The notes beneath the pieces were generated by a model. It did not search any database and was not told the DNA's origin. It saw nothing but the letters and a program-made list of their open reading frames with translations. From Adiantum capillus-veneris (taxonomy: Eukaryota; Streptophyta; Polypodiopsida; Polypodiales; Pteridaceae), in assembly GCA_014529385.2 (NCBI GenBank), contig CM043947.1, forward strand, positions 119,486,891 to 119,550,890: a DNA stretch of 64,000 nucleotides, given 5' to 3'. The translations under genes and the position numbers were made by a program. Positions 33,725-43,971 of the stretch are shown here, piece after piece. Position 1 is the first letter of the stretch. Every line of letters starts with the position of its first letter.

Positions 33725-34200
33725 TCAGGCACTCATCATCAAGGTATCCTCCATTTTGGCAGCCCGTTTAGTGCAAGGCTGACAATCCTCTTGGCATATG
33801 TCGCGCTCATGAGCTAGTAACTCATCACACATGTCGAACATGTACTCATCCTCTACCTCAAAGTGCGACGAAGATGCCGTAGGAGCTGTTAGACGTAGAG
33901 CCAACGGGAGGATCACGCGGTCACCCAAATCACCCAGTCACTCTTGCCTCTACCATTTGTCCTTGTGTGCCGGTACACCTCCACCGAACACAGACCAATG
34001 GGGCACCTCCTCAAGCGATGAGTGAGTCGTGCTATCATCTCTCCAAGCGCTTTTCCAAGGATGCCAAAGCCCTTCGTTCTCCACGTGCTCCAAAGCAATG
34101 CGCCTCAAGCAAGGAATTGCCCTTTTGCACTTGACGCAAGGACAAGGTAGTTTTTCCTTGAGCCAACGATCTCGATTTGGGCCTCCAGGAGGACCATGAT
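33725..34200 (-). pseudogene. CACTA transposase N-terminal, transposase-associated zinc domain
   Basis: The sequence reads PGGPNRDRWLKEKLPCPCVK and CKRAIPCLRRIALEHV at about 34,085-34,180, i.e. the C-P-C-x-K-C cluster of the transposase-associated domain that begins TNP2 proteins. A downstream frame (33,928-33,725) gives FEVEDEYMFDMCDELLAHER. Frame changes separate these parts. The upstream start codon is not obvious. Confidence 0.65.
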
Positions 34201-34406
34201 CATCCTAATCAATGTTTTGCACACGTAAAAGGTTGTTTATTTAGTCATGTGTCCTAAAAAATAAATAATAAGAAAAACACTTAATTCCATTAGAAAAATT
34301 ATATATAGTTAAAGTCAAAGGAATAATTGGCAATGAGTGTTAAAATTATTTTTTAACTAAAAGAGATTTTAAAAAATTCAATTAATAAACATTTCAAAGT
34401 ACTACA

Positions 34407-35006
34407 AAATAAAGTATCCAGAGAGAGAGAGATTTGTGTGTGTGTGCGTGTGTGAGTGTGTGAGAGAGGGAGAGAGAGGGAGAGAGATAGGGAGATAGTA
34501 ATAGGGAGAGAAATAGAGAGAGATAGAAATAGGGATAGAGGGAAAGAGGGAGAGATAGAAAGAGGGAGAGAGATAGGGAGAGAAACAAAGAGAGATAGAG
34601 AAAGAGAGGGAGAGAGGGAAAGAGGGCGAGAAAGAGAGGGAGAAAGTGAGGTAGAGAAAGAAAGGGAGAGATAGAGGGAGGGAGGGAGATAGAGGGAGAG
34701 AGGGATATAGAGGGAAATAGGGATAGGGATAGAGAGAGATAAAGAAAAAGGGAAAGAGGGGAAGAGATAGGGATAGGGATAGAGAGAGAGAAAGAGAGAA
34801 AGAGGGAAAGAGGGAGAGAGAGAGAGAGAGAGAGAGGGAAAGAGGGAGAAATAGAGAGAGAGTGTGTAGATAGAGGGAAAGAGGGAGAGAAAGAGAGAGA
34901 TAGAGGGAAATAGGGATAGGGATAGAGAGAGAAAATAAAAGGGAAAGAGGGAAAGAGATAGGGATAGGGATAGAGGGAGAGATAGGAGAGAGAGAGAGAT
35001 AGGGAT

Positions 35007-35093
<87 letters not shown>

Positions 35094-35203
35094 AAGAGAG
35101 AGATAGAGAGATAGAGAGAAAGAGAGGGAGAGAAAGAGAAAGATAGAGGGAAATAGGGATAGGGAAAGAGAGAGAGTAGATCGAGAGGGAGAGAAAGAGA
35201 GGA

Positions 35204-35251
<48 letters not shown>

Positions 35252-35457
35252 GGAGAGAGGGAAAGAGGGAGAGAAAGAGAGAGATAGAGGGAAAGAGGGA
35301 GAGAAAGAGAGGGAGAAAGAGAGGTAGAGAAAGAAAGAGAGAGAGATAGAGGGAGAGAGGGAAAGAGGGAGAGATAGAGTGAGAGAGGGAAAGAGGGAGA
35401 GAAAGAGAGAGATAGAGGGAAATATGGATAGGGAAAGAGAGAGACTAGATAGAGAGG

Positions 35458-35497
<40 letters not shown>

Positions 35498-35585
35498 AAG
35501 AGAGAGATAGAGAGAAAGAGAGGTAGAGAAACAAAGAGAGAGAGAGAAAGAGAGGGAAAGAGGGAGAGAAAGAGAGAGAAAGCGA
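34407..35585. repeat. 1.2-kb GA-rich low-complexity tract
   Basis: Almost pure purine on the plus strand: GAGAGA, GGGAAA, AGGGATAGGG and AGATAGAGA variants, with an (AT)n run at about 35,010-35,041. The long open frame on the minus strand (SLSLSL/SFSPSL, over 400 codons) is produced by the CT repeat and is not a gene. The tract abuts the HSPA12-like fragment at 35,586. Confidence 0.95.
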
Positions 35586-35892
35586 AGGGCAGCCCATCCC
35601 CAAGCTAGGAGGGTGTAGGTAGAAGACAAGGGGTTCCACTTGTAAAACATGCTGATTTATGTTTTGCAATAACGGGATGAAGCGGCTGCCTCAGTTTGTG
35701 AGGCCAATCTAGGACATGGTGGATGTCCCTAGGGTCGCTCTTGTGGACATACGCGAAGCCCGAAAAAGTGGTGCCCAAGTCCAAAGCCACCATGACCTTA
35801 GCCGACGAGACCTCCGTGCCTTGGCAGAAGATGTCGTCCATGTTTGGCTTCTCATCTCTGAGAGTGCTTGCTTTAAATGGAGGTGCAGACAT
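35586..35892 (-). pseudogene. HSPA12-type Hsp70 fragment (N-terminal ATPase strand)
   Basis: The frame from 35,892 reads VMVALDLGTTFSGFAY, the phosphate-1 loop of the Hsp70/actin ATPase fold in the divergent HSPA12 form, then VHKSDPRDIHHVLDWP. Homology continues in another frame as SQTEAAASSRYCKT, a TAA at 35,659-35,657, then MFYKWNPLSSTYTLLAWGW, matching the family's '..YCKT..S..YK.......L..WGW' stretch. So there is one frameshift and one stop. Homology is lost where the GA tract begins. A pyrimidine tract with AG just upstream (about 35,893-35,930) could be a splice acceptor. Only the first ~90 residues of a ~600-residue family remain. Confidence 0.65.
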
Positions 35893-36780
35893 GACTCTAG
35901 GATGGAGAGAGAGAGAGACTCAGTGAGAGAAATAGAATTACTTATTGCATTACATTAGAATTGTAATGTTACGATCAATTGATCACATAGATGTTGAATT
36001 TAGGTGCAACAAACACAAAATGATGGCTACATTTACAATTTTAACATGTGTGTACATATATATCTGTTTATGCATGTATGTAGGCACTAAGTACGGGAGC
36101 ATAGCATGCAAAGGTTAGACGCTTCCTCTTGGATATAGTCCTTTTTTAATCGTGGCGTTGCGGTCATTGATCCACTCATGCATGGATTACTGCAATGTAC
36201 CTTTAGTTTTACCACGGCTGAGACTGTGATGATATCTAAAGAGGTGCAATTGACCTTTGGTACTACTAGCCTCTACTTAGGTCTACTAGTATGTGTATGT
36301 ATCTACGTGTTTGTGTGCTAATACATATATCCTCTGGGAGAGAATTGTAATGTTACAATCAATTGATCACTTAGGCGTTGAATTTAGGTGTATCCAACAC
36401 AAAGCGATGGCTACATTTACAACCTTAACATATATATGTGTGTAGATATATATCTGTTTATGTATGTATGTAGGCACTAAGTACGGGAGCATAGCATCTG
36501 AAGGTTAGACGCTTCCTCTTGGGTATAGTCCTTTTTTAATTGTGGTGTTGTAGTCATTGATCCACTCATACATGGATTACCGTAACGTACCTTTGGTTTT
36601 ACCATGGTTGAGACTGCGATGATATCTAAAGAGGTGCAGTTGACCTTTGGCACTACTAGCCTCTACTTAGGTCTACTAGTATGTATATGTATCTATGTGT
36701 TTGTGTGCTAATATACTTGTGTTTGTACTTATAGATGAGTGAGTAGGGTAGAAAGCTTAATCTTATATTACTCTTTGTAA
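35893..36780. repeat. ~387-bp tandem duplication
   Basis: Unit 1 runs from about 35,957 to 36,340 and unit 2 from about 36,341 to 36,730. TTGTAATGTTA is at 35,961 and 36,345 (offset 384), and CTCTACTTAGGTCTACTAGT at 36,271 and 36,661 (offset 390). The copies differ by scattered substitutions and small indels, so the duplication is not recent. No coding potential is seen. Confidence 0.9.
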
Positions 36781-37600
36781 TGTAGATTTCAGATGACAGA
36801 CCAACTGGTGAGGAGCAGCCAGCTGTCTCTTGTTTTGGTTGGTTCGCATCTCAGGTGGGCTCCCACCCGTGGGCTCCCACCCGGGGTGGACATCGCCTCC
36901 AGTGGACCCGAGTCTTGAGTCGGTGAGAACAAGCAAAGAAATAAATAATGTTTCTACATAGTTAACCATAAACCATGAGTGTCATAGATTTTTTTTTGTT
37001 ATTTGCAGGCATGGCCATCCTACACCTACCCTTCTTAGATTCCTCCACTAGTCGTAGATACTGACTTACAGCGGGCTATCTCTTTACAACAGCAGTACCT
37101 CCGTTCGACGGAGGATTTGTTTGGCTGTTACACTCTGCAGCAACTTGCGACCTACAGCATTTCCGCGGAGACTACTCCATGGGGGAGTCAGGGAGGGACT
37201 CCTAACCTACAGAGCCTCGCACCGACGGCACCTCCCTCTACTCTCCCTTCCTATCGTCCTACTCCTATTCCATCACATCCTAGCCCCCTTGCATCGTAGG
37301 GTCCTACTCCCCTTGCATTGCAAGTTTCTACTCCCATGGCATCACAGGGTCCTAGGCCACTCCATTCCACTCCGGGTTTGCCAGAACATCGTCGATAGAC
37401 TTCCTCTGGCACCGGGCATCGACGCTTGTCTCAAGGCAGTGAGCACCGTGAGAGACGAAGTGGTCGCGGATCTTCTGGTTTTGCCTGTTTTGGTAGTGGC
37501 GGGGGAACGGAGTCCCCCCACTTTCAGAGCGTGCCGTCCAGGACACAGAGGACGAGGATACTGATGCACCCATTCCAGACACGCATGGGTGCTACTACAC
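36781..37600 (+). pseudogene. Unrecognised decayed coding stretch B (proline/serine-rich)
   Basis: A plus-strand frame gives DTDLQRAISLQQQYLRSTED, TLQQLATYSISAETTPWG, APTAPPSTLPSYRPTPIP, a TAG, then more P/S-rich sequence, a second stop, and an R/G-rich part (SEHRERRSGRGSSG) to about 37,600. Low-complexity proline composition resembles stretch A at 28.5 kb. It is not recognised as a known family. A 14-bp GTGGGCTCCCACCC duplication lies at about 36,855-36,885. Confidence 0.35.
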
Positions 37601-38397
37601 CTTTTTATTTATTAAGTTTTAGAGAACTCACTTTATCTAAGAAATGCTTTTCTCTGGCTACAATATTGATCAAGTCAATATTTTCTCTTTGGAGCTATTT
37701 AGAATGTCTTGCTTCATGACTAGCTATCGTTTTGTCTACTGGAAATGTTAGCTGACTTGACCAAATTTTCTTGGGTACATTATTCTAGCTCTTTCTTCAC
37801 CTTAAACTGCTTGGCGTCAGTTACATCCTAGTCAATCAATGTTTTCTATTTGGCAGCATCCACCCTCCATGTTAAAGGTATACAGTGACGTACTTAGTGG
37901 TTTTGGTTGTACTATTTTGCCCATAGTATGATTCTACATGAGATTAGACACAGCAATTTCAAATAATCCCACCAAAAAAATTTAAAATTATAACCATGCA
38001 TCTTTTCTCCTCCTCATCATCAAGAACTTCACGAAGTATGGACCCACGACATACTCTACAAGTGAAAAAAAACAGTCACTTGTATGTATGCTTGGACATA
38101 TACCTTAATTTTATTTCCCTTTCTTAAGTGAAATTGTGTTATTCGCTCAGTTTTTCTTTGCTTTGGTTTGCTTCAACCATGGTTTGTCAAGAAGGGGTGG
38201 GTATGCACTACTAATGTCTTCTATTATGAACATCAATACTACAATGGTATGTGGAAAATATGAAATATAGACATCAAGCTATCAGACCAATCTATTGGTT
38301 ACACTCTTCTCTAAGAGTCTATAGCACATTTATGCTGGATCCTCTATCTAACAAGACATCAAGCATAGACATTCCCAAGGTAACAATAGGCACGTTT
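37601..38397. other. Spacer before gypsy 2 LTR
   Basis: No gene or element boundary is recognised between stretch B and the LTR that starts at 38,398. Confidence 0.4.
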
Positions 38398-39186
38398 TGT
38401 TAGCGGGTCGCCACGATGGAGGTCTATAGCATAGTGATCTGGCACTAACATAATGTCAATACTCAAGGAAGTGACTCCGATGGGGCACGGAGACTCTTTG
38501 AGATTGTCAATCTCAAGAAATGAACCTTAACAAGAAAACACACTAACTCAACAAGAAAACCAACACTCCATGATCAGGGAAATCTGCCTATGTTCTTTCT
38601 CACAGCTCTAGGTGCTAAAAAGGGTCCTGAAAAGTGCAACAGAACTATCCAAAAAGGTCTCCCTATGGTCTAGGAACACTCTCCTATGGTCAAAACGTAC
38701 AAAAAACAATGATTTAAGCACTCAAATCTGATGATTAGGCTCACTAACATGTAGTAGCAAACCTCAACAAAACTGACAATGCTTACACTTGAATGAAAGA
38801 GCAAAGAGAGAGGAACACAATGCAAATTTCCAAACTGAAATTTGATTACCCAATTCATTAGTTCTGATGATTACAAGTTGGAGTAGCTTTGTAGCTTGAG
38901 CATACATTTTCAGAGCTCCCCTCTTCTTCTAATGATAAGCCTTATTTTTACATTAAAATTATTGAATTGTATACCTAGGACATTCTAAATGACCAGTGGC
39001 CGGTTTACATGGACCGGCCTTTGCAAATATCATTACAACATTAGAACTCAGTGAATTGATCCACTACTCTGGAATCAAGATTTACACAGAGTATTACTAC
39101 ACTAGCTCAAAAAATTGAAGAGTACAAATGTGGTGTCTGGTTACGTGTCGGACCAGGTGGGCACCCATTCGATCAATCCCCAAACA
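38398..39186 (-). mobile_element. 3' LTR of gypsy element 2
   Basis: The plus strand begins TGTTAGCGGGTCGCC and ends CAATCCCCAAACA. It aligns along its length with 50,590-51,567, the 5' LTR, including the shared block from GGAGACTCTTTGAG to the CAAACA end. Length is 789 bp against 978 bp for the partner; the difference is explained by a duplication and insertions in the 5' copy. The flank before it (CGTTT) does not match the flank after the 5' LTR (CATAC). Confidence 0.9.
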
Positions 39187-39203
39187 TTCCCCCCTTCCTA
39201 CCT
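39187..39203 (-). other. Polypurine tract of gypsy 2
   Basis: On the minus strand the bases just before the 3' LTR read GTAGGAAGGGGGGAA, directly joined to TGTTTGGGG. This is the expected position of the plus-strand primer. Confidence 0.8.
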
Positions 39204-39426
39204 CGTGTCGTCCCTTGCCAGGACCTTGTGCAATCTTGTCATAGGGTTGTCTTCAGCTTTGTCTTCAAGGTTGCTCTTTAGTGTGGGAAGTGCTTTGTTG
39301 TTGATGATGCTCCCCCCTTCCTTGAGTGCTTCATATCTCATGTGGCATGGCTGTGTAGGACTTCAGTTGTCAAGGTAATTTTGCATCTTGTTGCTCATTC
39401 TTCTTCTTGTTTCCACGTTTTGCCAT

Positions 39427-40340
39427 ACACACTCAACCGTAGCTGTGAAGACTTCCCTGTACTCAGCCTCACAACTAGAAGTGGCCACAATAGGTTGCTT
39501 CTCACTCAACCATGATATACATGAATTGCCAAGCATGAAACAAAAACCACTAGTGGACACTCTCGTGTCAAAACAACCACTAGTGGACACTCTCGTGTCA
39601 AAACAACCAGCCTAATTTGAGTCCAAAAAAGCATGTAAGTCTGGCGGCAATGATCCCCCCTTGGGATAAAACAAGCCAAGATGTAAAGTGCCACTAAGGT
39701 AGCGGAAAATCCTCTTAATAGCCTGCCAATGCTTAGACCTTGGGCTATGCATAAATATGCTGACTTGTGAGACTGCAATCTGAATATCCGGCCTCCTGTT
39801 GCATACATAAATGAGGCAGCCAGCCAACAACAGTTTGGGAAAGAGTGACATCAGCAGGATCACTTGAACATCATGTAGACTCAACTTCAAATCTGTTTCT
39901 ATGGGAGTGGAAATAGGTTTGCAATCCTCAAGTCCAAACTTACATAGAAATGTCTCTATGTAACTTTGCTGACACAAGGAAATACCACCATCACACTGCT
40001 TAAATTGTATACCCAAGTAATGATGCAAGAGTCCCAAATCTTTCATCTTGAAAGCAACATTCAAATCGGCCTTAAATTCAGCAATATGTATCTCATTTGG
40101 TCTAGTGATCAGCAAATGATCGATATAAAGAACCACAATGAGAAGTACATCATCCTTACGCTTTACATACAATGTGCTTTTTGTTGGAATGTTACGAAAG
40201 CCTTGTTTGACCAAATTAGTGTAAGATTTCTATACCAAGCACGAGGAGATTGCTTCAATCCATACAAAGTATTCTTACATATGCACACTTTGTCCTCTTG
40301 TCCTTTCTTGACAAAACCGCGAGGCTGCGTTACATAAACT
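39427..40340 (-). pseudogene. Copia reverse transcriptase C-part and RNase H
   Basis: The copia pol frame shows NTLYGLKQSPRAW (about 40,240-40,280), then KSTLYVKRKDDVLLIVVLYI and LYIDHLLIT at 40,115-40,145, where the catalytic YVDD is YIDH. It continues with FKMKDLGLLHHYLGIQ, the RNase H block TSGFCFMLGNSCISWLSEKQ and SSCEAEYREV. A 30-bp exact tandem duplication (39,551-39,610) repeats GCFDTRVSTS in frame. Homology ends at CVWQ (about 39,427), where non-copia sequence starts, so the 3' end and 3' LTR are lost. The D-to-H change alone inactivates RT. Confidence 0.9.
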
Positions 40341-41219
40341 TCTCAAATATGTCACCATTCAATAAAGCAATAACAATGTCTGATTGATGTACATAAAACG
40401 CACAGTAGTCATACGACAAGTGGGAGCAAAAGTTTCTTAAAAATCTATGTCTTTTTGTTGTGCATAACCCTTTGCAACACGTCAACCCTAATGGTGATCA
40501 ATCTCACCATCCAGCTTGTATTTCAACTTGTAAACCCACTTCCTACCAATGGCCTTTTTTCCAAGAGGCAAATCACATAAAGTCCATATGTCATTTTCTA
40601 TAAGTGCATCATATTCTGATTGCATGGCAGTCCATTTTTTCAAATTCTCTGCTTCATCAAAAGATAGAGGTTTCTCAACATCATGTAAACTAGACACAGC
40701 CAAATCATAACAAAATGATGCATATGATGCATGGAGCCATGAACAAGTATGACTAGACAAAGGTGCATCCAATTTACTATCACAAAATGTATGCACCAAT
40801 CATTTTGGCATACCTCTAGACTATCCATTTTCAGCCCTTTCCTCATCAAGTACATCATGTACATCTACATTAGTGATAGGTTGATATGTAACATTTTCAA
40901 AAACCCCCACAGGATGTACATTTGCCTCATTGGAATCTACATTCAAACTGCCACCACTGAAAAGAGGCAACAAAGTGTCATAAATGTCTTGTGAGCTTAC
41001 ATTACTATCTCTAGTACATGACAGCAAGGGCTGGACAGAATCTTCCACAAACGCTACATCCCGTGAAACCAGAATACGCTTTGTTTGAGGATTATACAAC
41101 CTATAACCTTTGCTTTCAGGACTATAGCCAACAAAAATACATTTGACAACCTTATCATCCAATTTTCTGCGTTGTGTTTGTGGCACCAAAGTATATGCCA
41201 AACAACCAAAAACATGCAT
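40341..41219 (-). pseudogene. Copia integrase C-end and RT N-part
   Basis: The frame 41,219-40,821 gives MHVFGCLAYTLVPQTQRRKL, VKCIFVGYSPESKGYRLYNP and VSRDVAFVED, the standard copia post-integrase block. The frame 40,799-40,488 gives WTAMQSEYDALIENDIWTLC and GRKWVYKLKYKLDGEI, the start of copia RT. HQSDIVIALLNGDIFE follows across stops near 40,360-40,400. The arrangement is typical; several stops and shifts separate the parts. Confidence 0.85.
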
Positions 41220-41270
41220 GTGCTCAATAGAAGGCTTTCTATCATGCCATGCTTCATATGGAGTAATAGA

Positions 41271-41852
41271 CTACAAAGATTTTTTAGGACACCTGCTAAG
41301 TACATAAATGGCACACATGATAGCCTCAAGCCAAAAAGAATGCGGCAAAGCTTGACTTTTGACCATACATCGTGTCATTTCCATAAGTGACCTATTTTTC
41401 CTCTCAACAACACCATTTTGCTGAGGTGTATAAGGAGATGAACATTGGTGGTTTATAGCCAGAAATGCATTAAATTCATGAGACATATAGTCACCCCCTT
41501 GATCAAAACGGAGGGTGACCATACATTTCGATACATTTTCAGCCATAGCCAGAAATTGTTTGAAGCACATAAAAACTTCGGACTTTGCTTTAAGTGGAAA
41601 TACCCATGCATGCCTGGAGTAATCATCAACGAAAGTCACAAAGTAAAGGTAATTTCCCAAGGATGGAGTTTGCATGGGACCACAAACATCACTATGCACA
41701 AGCTGCAACCTGCATGTGTCCCTAACTGAACCATCCTTTGGAAACTTAGAATGCTGCATTTTACACAAAGTACAGCCTTCACAAACATGTTTGACAGGTG
41801 CTTCAAGAGGCAACAAAGAAGCAACCATATGAGATTTCTGCAAACGTAGCAA
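41271..41852 (-). pseudogene. Copia integrase catalytic core
   Basis: A 193-codon frame with CEGCTLCKMQHSKF (zinc-binding end), LQLVHSDVCGPMQTPS (first Asp), VTFVDDYSRHAWVFPLKAKS, LRFDQGGDYMSHEF (second Asp) and PQQNGVVERKNRSLMEM (Glu). The D-D-E triad is present, although RSDNGGEY is altered to RFDQGGDY. The domain would insert the cDNA into the host genome. Confidence 0.9.
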
Positions 41853-41863
41853 ACTGGCAAAAT

Positions 41864-42375
41864 TCAGATGACGAAAACGTGCATGTCAAAGTTTTGCATC
41901 TGAAATAGCCCTTGAATCTGCAACTGCATTTGCAAAATTTTGTCCACACTTGTCATACAAAGTGAGCTTATATAGCCCATGGCACAAAAGCCCAGATGCA
42001 ATAATTTCATCACAAAACCAAGATCATAAATTGTACTTCTGTCATCCACAAATTTGACTACAAGTCCAAGTCTAGCAAGTGTGGATACAAACAAAATATT
42101 TTTCTTGATACCAGGTACATAAAGTGCATCAACAAGTGTAAAAGAACTACCATTTGCAGCAGTAAGCACAATCTTCCCAACTCCTTGAACCGGATAAGAG
42201 GCATTGTTGGCACAATTGATTGAATTCCCATGAGGGATAGACTAGAGAGAGGTAAACAATTCACGATGTGAGGTAACGTGCTTTGTAGCACCACTATCGA
42301 AATACCACACATGTGAATCTGTAGCAACTGACATGCATGCATCATGAACAACAGGATTGTGAGTGCACTCTGCAC
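41864..42375 (-). pseudogene. Copia protease C-part and pre-integrase region
   Basis: After the protease Asp motif (in the gag entry) the frame gives LVDALYVPGIKKNILFVSTL and ARLGLVVKFVDDRSTIYD, the conserved VPG-K-NLLS-type region, then decays before the integrase. A stop near 42,245 and frame changes interrupt it. Confidence 0.75.
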
Positions 42376-43437
42376 TAAAAGCCCATTCTACATCAACATC
42401 AGCATCACAGTCTCCTTTCACAGAAGACTCAACAATGGCTGCATTTGTAGTGGAACCAGCATTTGCAGTGGAACCACCCTCTTTCTTCTTAGCCTCTTTG
42501 GCCTTCAACTTAGGATGCTTCTTGATCAAGTGATCATTGGCTTTACAATAATGGCAATTCATCTTCTTTTTGCCCTTATCACGAGAATTGCTATACGAAG
42601 TGCTGCCAACAGAAGCATTGGGAAGAGAAGTTTTTCCACTCGCATCAGAATCATAAGAAGTGGCTGCATTGCTGTTAGCACCCTTTCTTTGAGAAGCAAT
42701 AAAAGCCTGTACAACTGCACGCTGTCTAGTCCTTTGCAATGTGCATAATGCATCAAACTTGGAACTTCGGAATTTCCTTGGATTATAAGTCTCCAAGTAC
42801 TAGAAAAAGTATGGTAAGAATCTGGTAAGGCATCAAGAATAATCTGCACAAGGGAACTGCCTGAAATGACTTCACCTACAACAATGAGTTGCTCATTGAT
42901 ATCCTTGACACCAGTAAGGAAAGTGTCCATATCATCTTCCCCATGCATAATCTTTGACTCCAGCTCTTTACGTAGAAAAGCAATTTTAGCCTCATTGCGA
43001 CTCGCATAAAGACCAACCAAAATATGCCAAGCCTATTTTGCAGATTTTTCTGAACGAATGTGAGAAACAATGGTGCACTTTACAGACAATGCAATCAATG
43101 CATGAGCCTATGCATCCTTTACGTCCCAACAATATTGTTATGCCGTAAGAAAAATAACTCTAATAGCAGCAATCCTTGCAATAAGACCTACCACATCCTC
43201 AATATCGCTTGCATCCTTAGAACCATGACGTACATCAATGCCTTGCACAATATTTCAGATGCCCTTTGACACAAGAACATGTTTTATCATGTAGGTACTC
43301 CTAGAGTAATTGTCCCCATCCAACCTGTCCTCAACAGCAAACATCTTGAACACATCTGTGTTGTTGTTAGCTATGGTAAATGTTGCACCTGATGTGAAAA
43401 CTGCCCAAAAAGAGGAGAAACAAAGTGGGAACAACAT
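42242..43437 (-). pseudogene. Copia gag with degenerate zinc knuckle and protease start
   Basis: Gag begins with DRLDGDNYSRSTYMIKHVLV (43,260-43,340), continues as GLYASRNEAKIAFLRKELE and HGEDDMDTFLTGVKDINEQL (42,880-43,020), and ends in a knuckle CHYCKANDHLIKKHPKLKA (about 42,560) whose last Cys is replaced by His. It is followed by WYFDSGATKHVTS, the aspartic protease active site. Stops (after VSKGI and near 43,130) and a frameshift near 42,800 disrupt it. Confidence 0.85.
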
Positions 43438-43721
43438 GTTCTATATAGCACAAACGGTAGAAGACTATCAGGAACCTGTTATGCAAAAAACGGCACTAAT
43501 AGAAATTTTTCACAAAATGACAAAATAGCCTGTGTATACTGCCTGTAGTGGAAATGGAGGCCGAAATGAGCACGAATCAGAAATCTAAGCAGACTGAGCT
43601 GTACAAGCCTTCTCAAAAAAAAATTCGACTTGAAAACGCTTGCAAAAGCTCATTAAAATCAGAGAAAGTGAGCAGGCGTGTGATGGAGCAATTGGCGACT
43701 AAGCCCGGGAGGACGGAACCT

Positions 43722-43733
43722 GATCTGATACCA
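43722..43733 (-). other. Copia primer binding site (initiator tRNA-Met type)
   Basis: The minus strand reads TGGTATCAGATC, close to the TGGTATCAGAGC complement of plant initiator tRNA-Met used by many copia elements. It lies two bases inside the LTR. Confidence 0.85.
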
Positions 43734-43735
43734 AT

Positions 43736-43971
43736 TGTTGGAATTAGGGTTGTAGAGAAACGTACACAACTTGGAGAAGACGAAGGAAGCTCAAGTCACA
43801 CAATAGAGAGTGTGTTACTTAGTGTGTAATGAAAAGATAGATAGCCCTAGAGTGATGGGCGTATATGCAATGCACGGGGAAAAAAACCTCCTAAAGAGGG
43901 AAAAAATGCCCCGACGGTCCTAGTGTGTTCACACACGTCACTACCACATGTATATGGTAACATTGATGACA
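43736..43971 (-). mobile_element. 5' LTR of the copia element
   Basis: 236 bp from TGTTGGAATTAGGG to CATTGATGACA, i.e. TG...CA on either strand, directly next to the primer site. It contains GGGAAAAAA-type runs common in plant copia LTRs. No matching 3' LTR is found below 39,427. Confidence 0.8.

Noticed and set aside
34394-35650. 418-codon minus-strand ORF (SLSLSL, SFSPSL)
   Set aside because: It is translation of the CT/GA low-complexity tract; only the first ~22 residues have meaning, as part of the HSPA12-like fragment.
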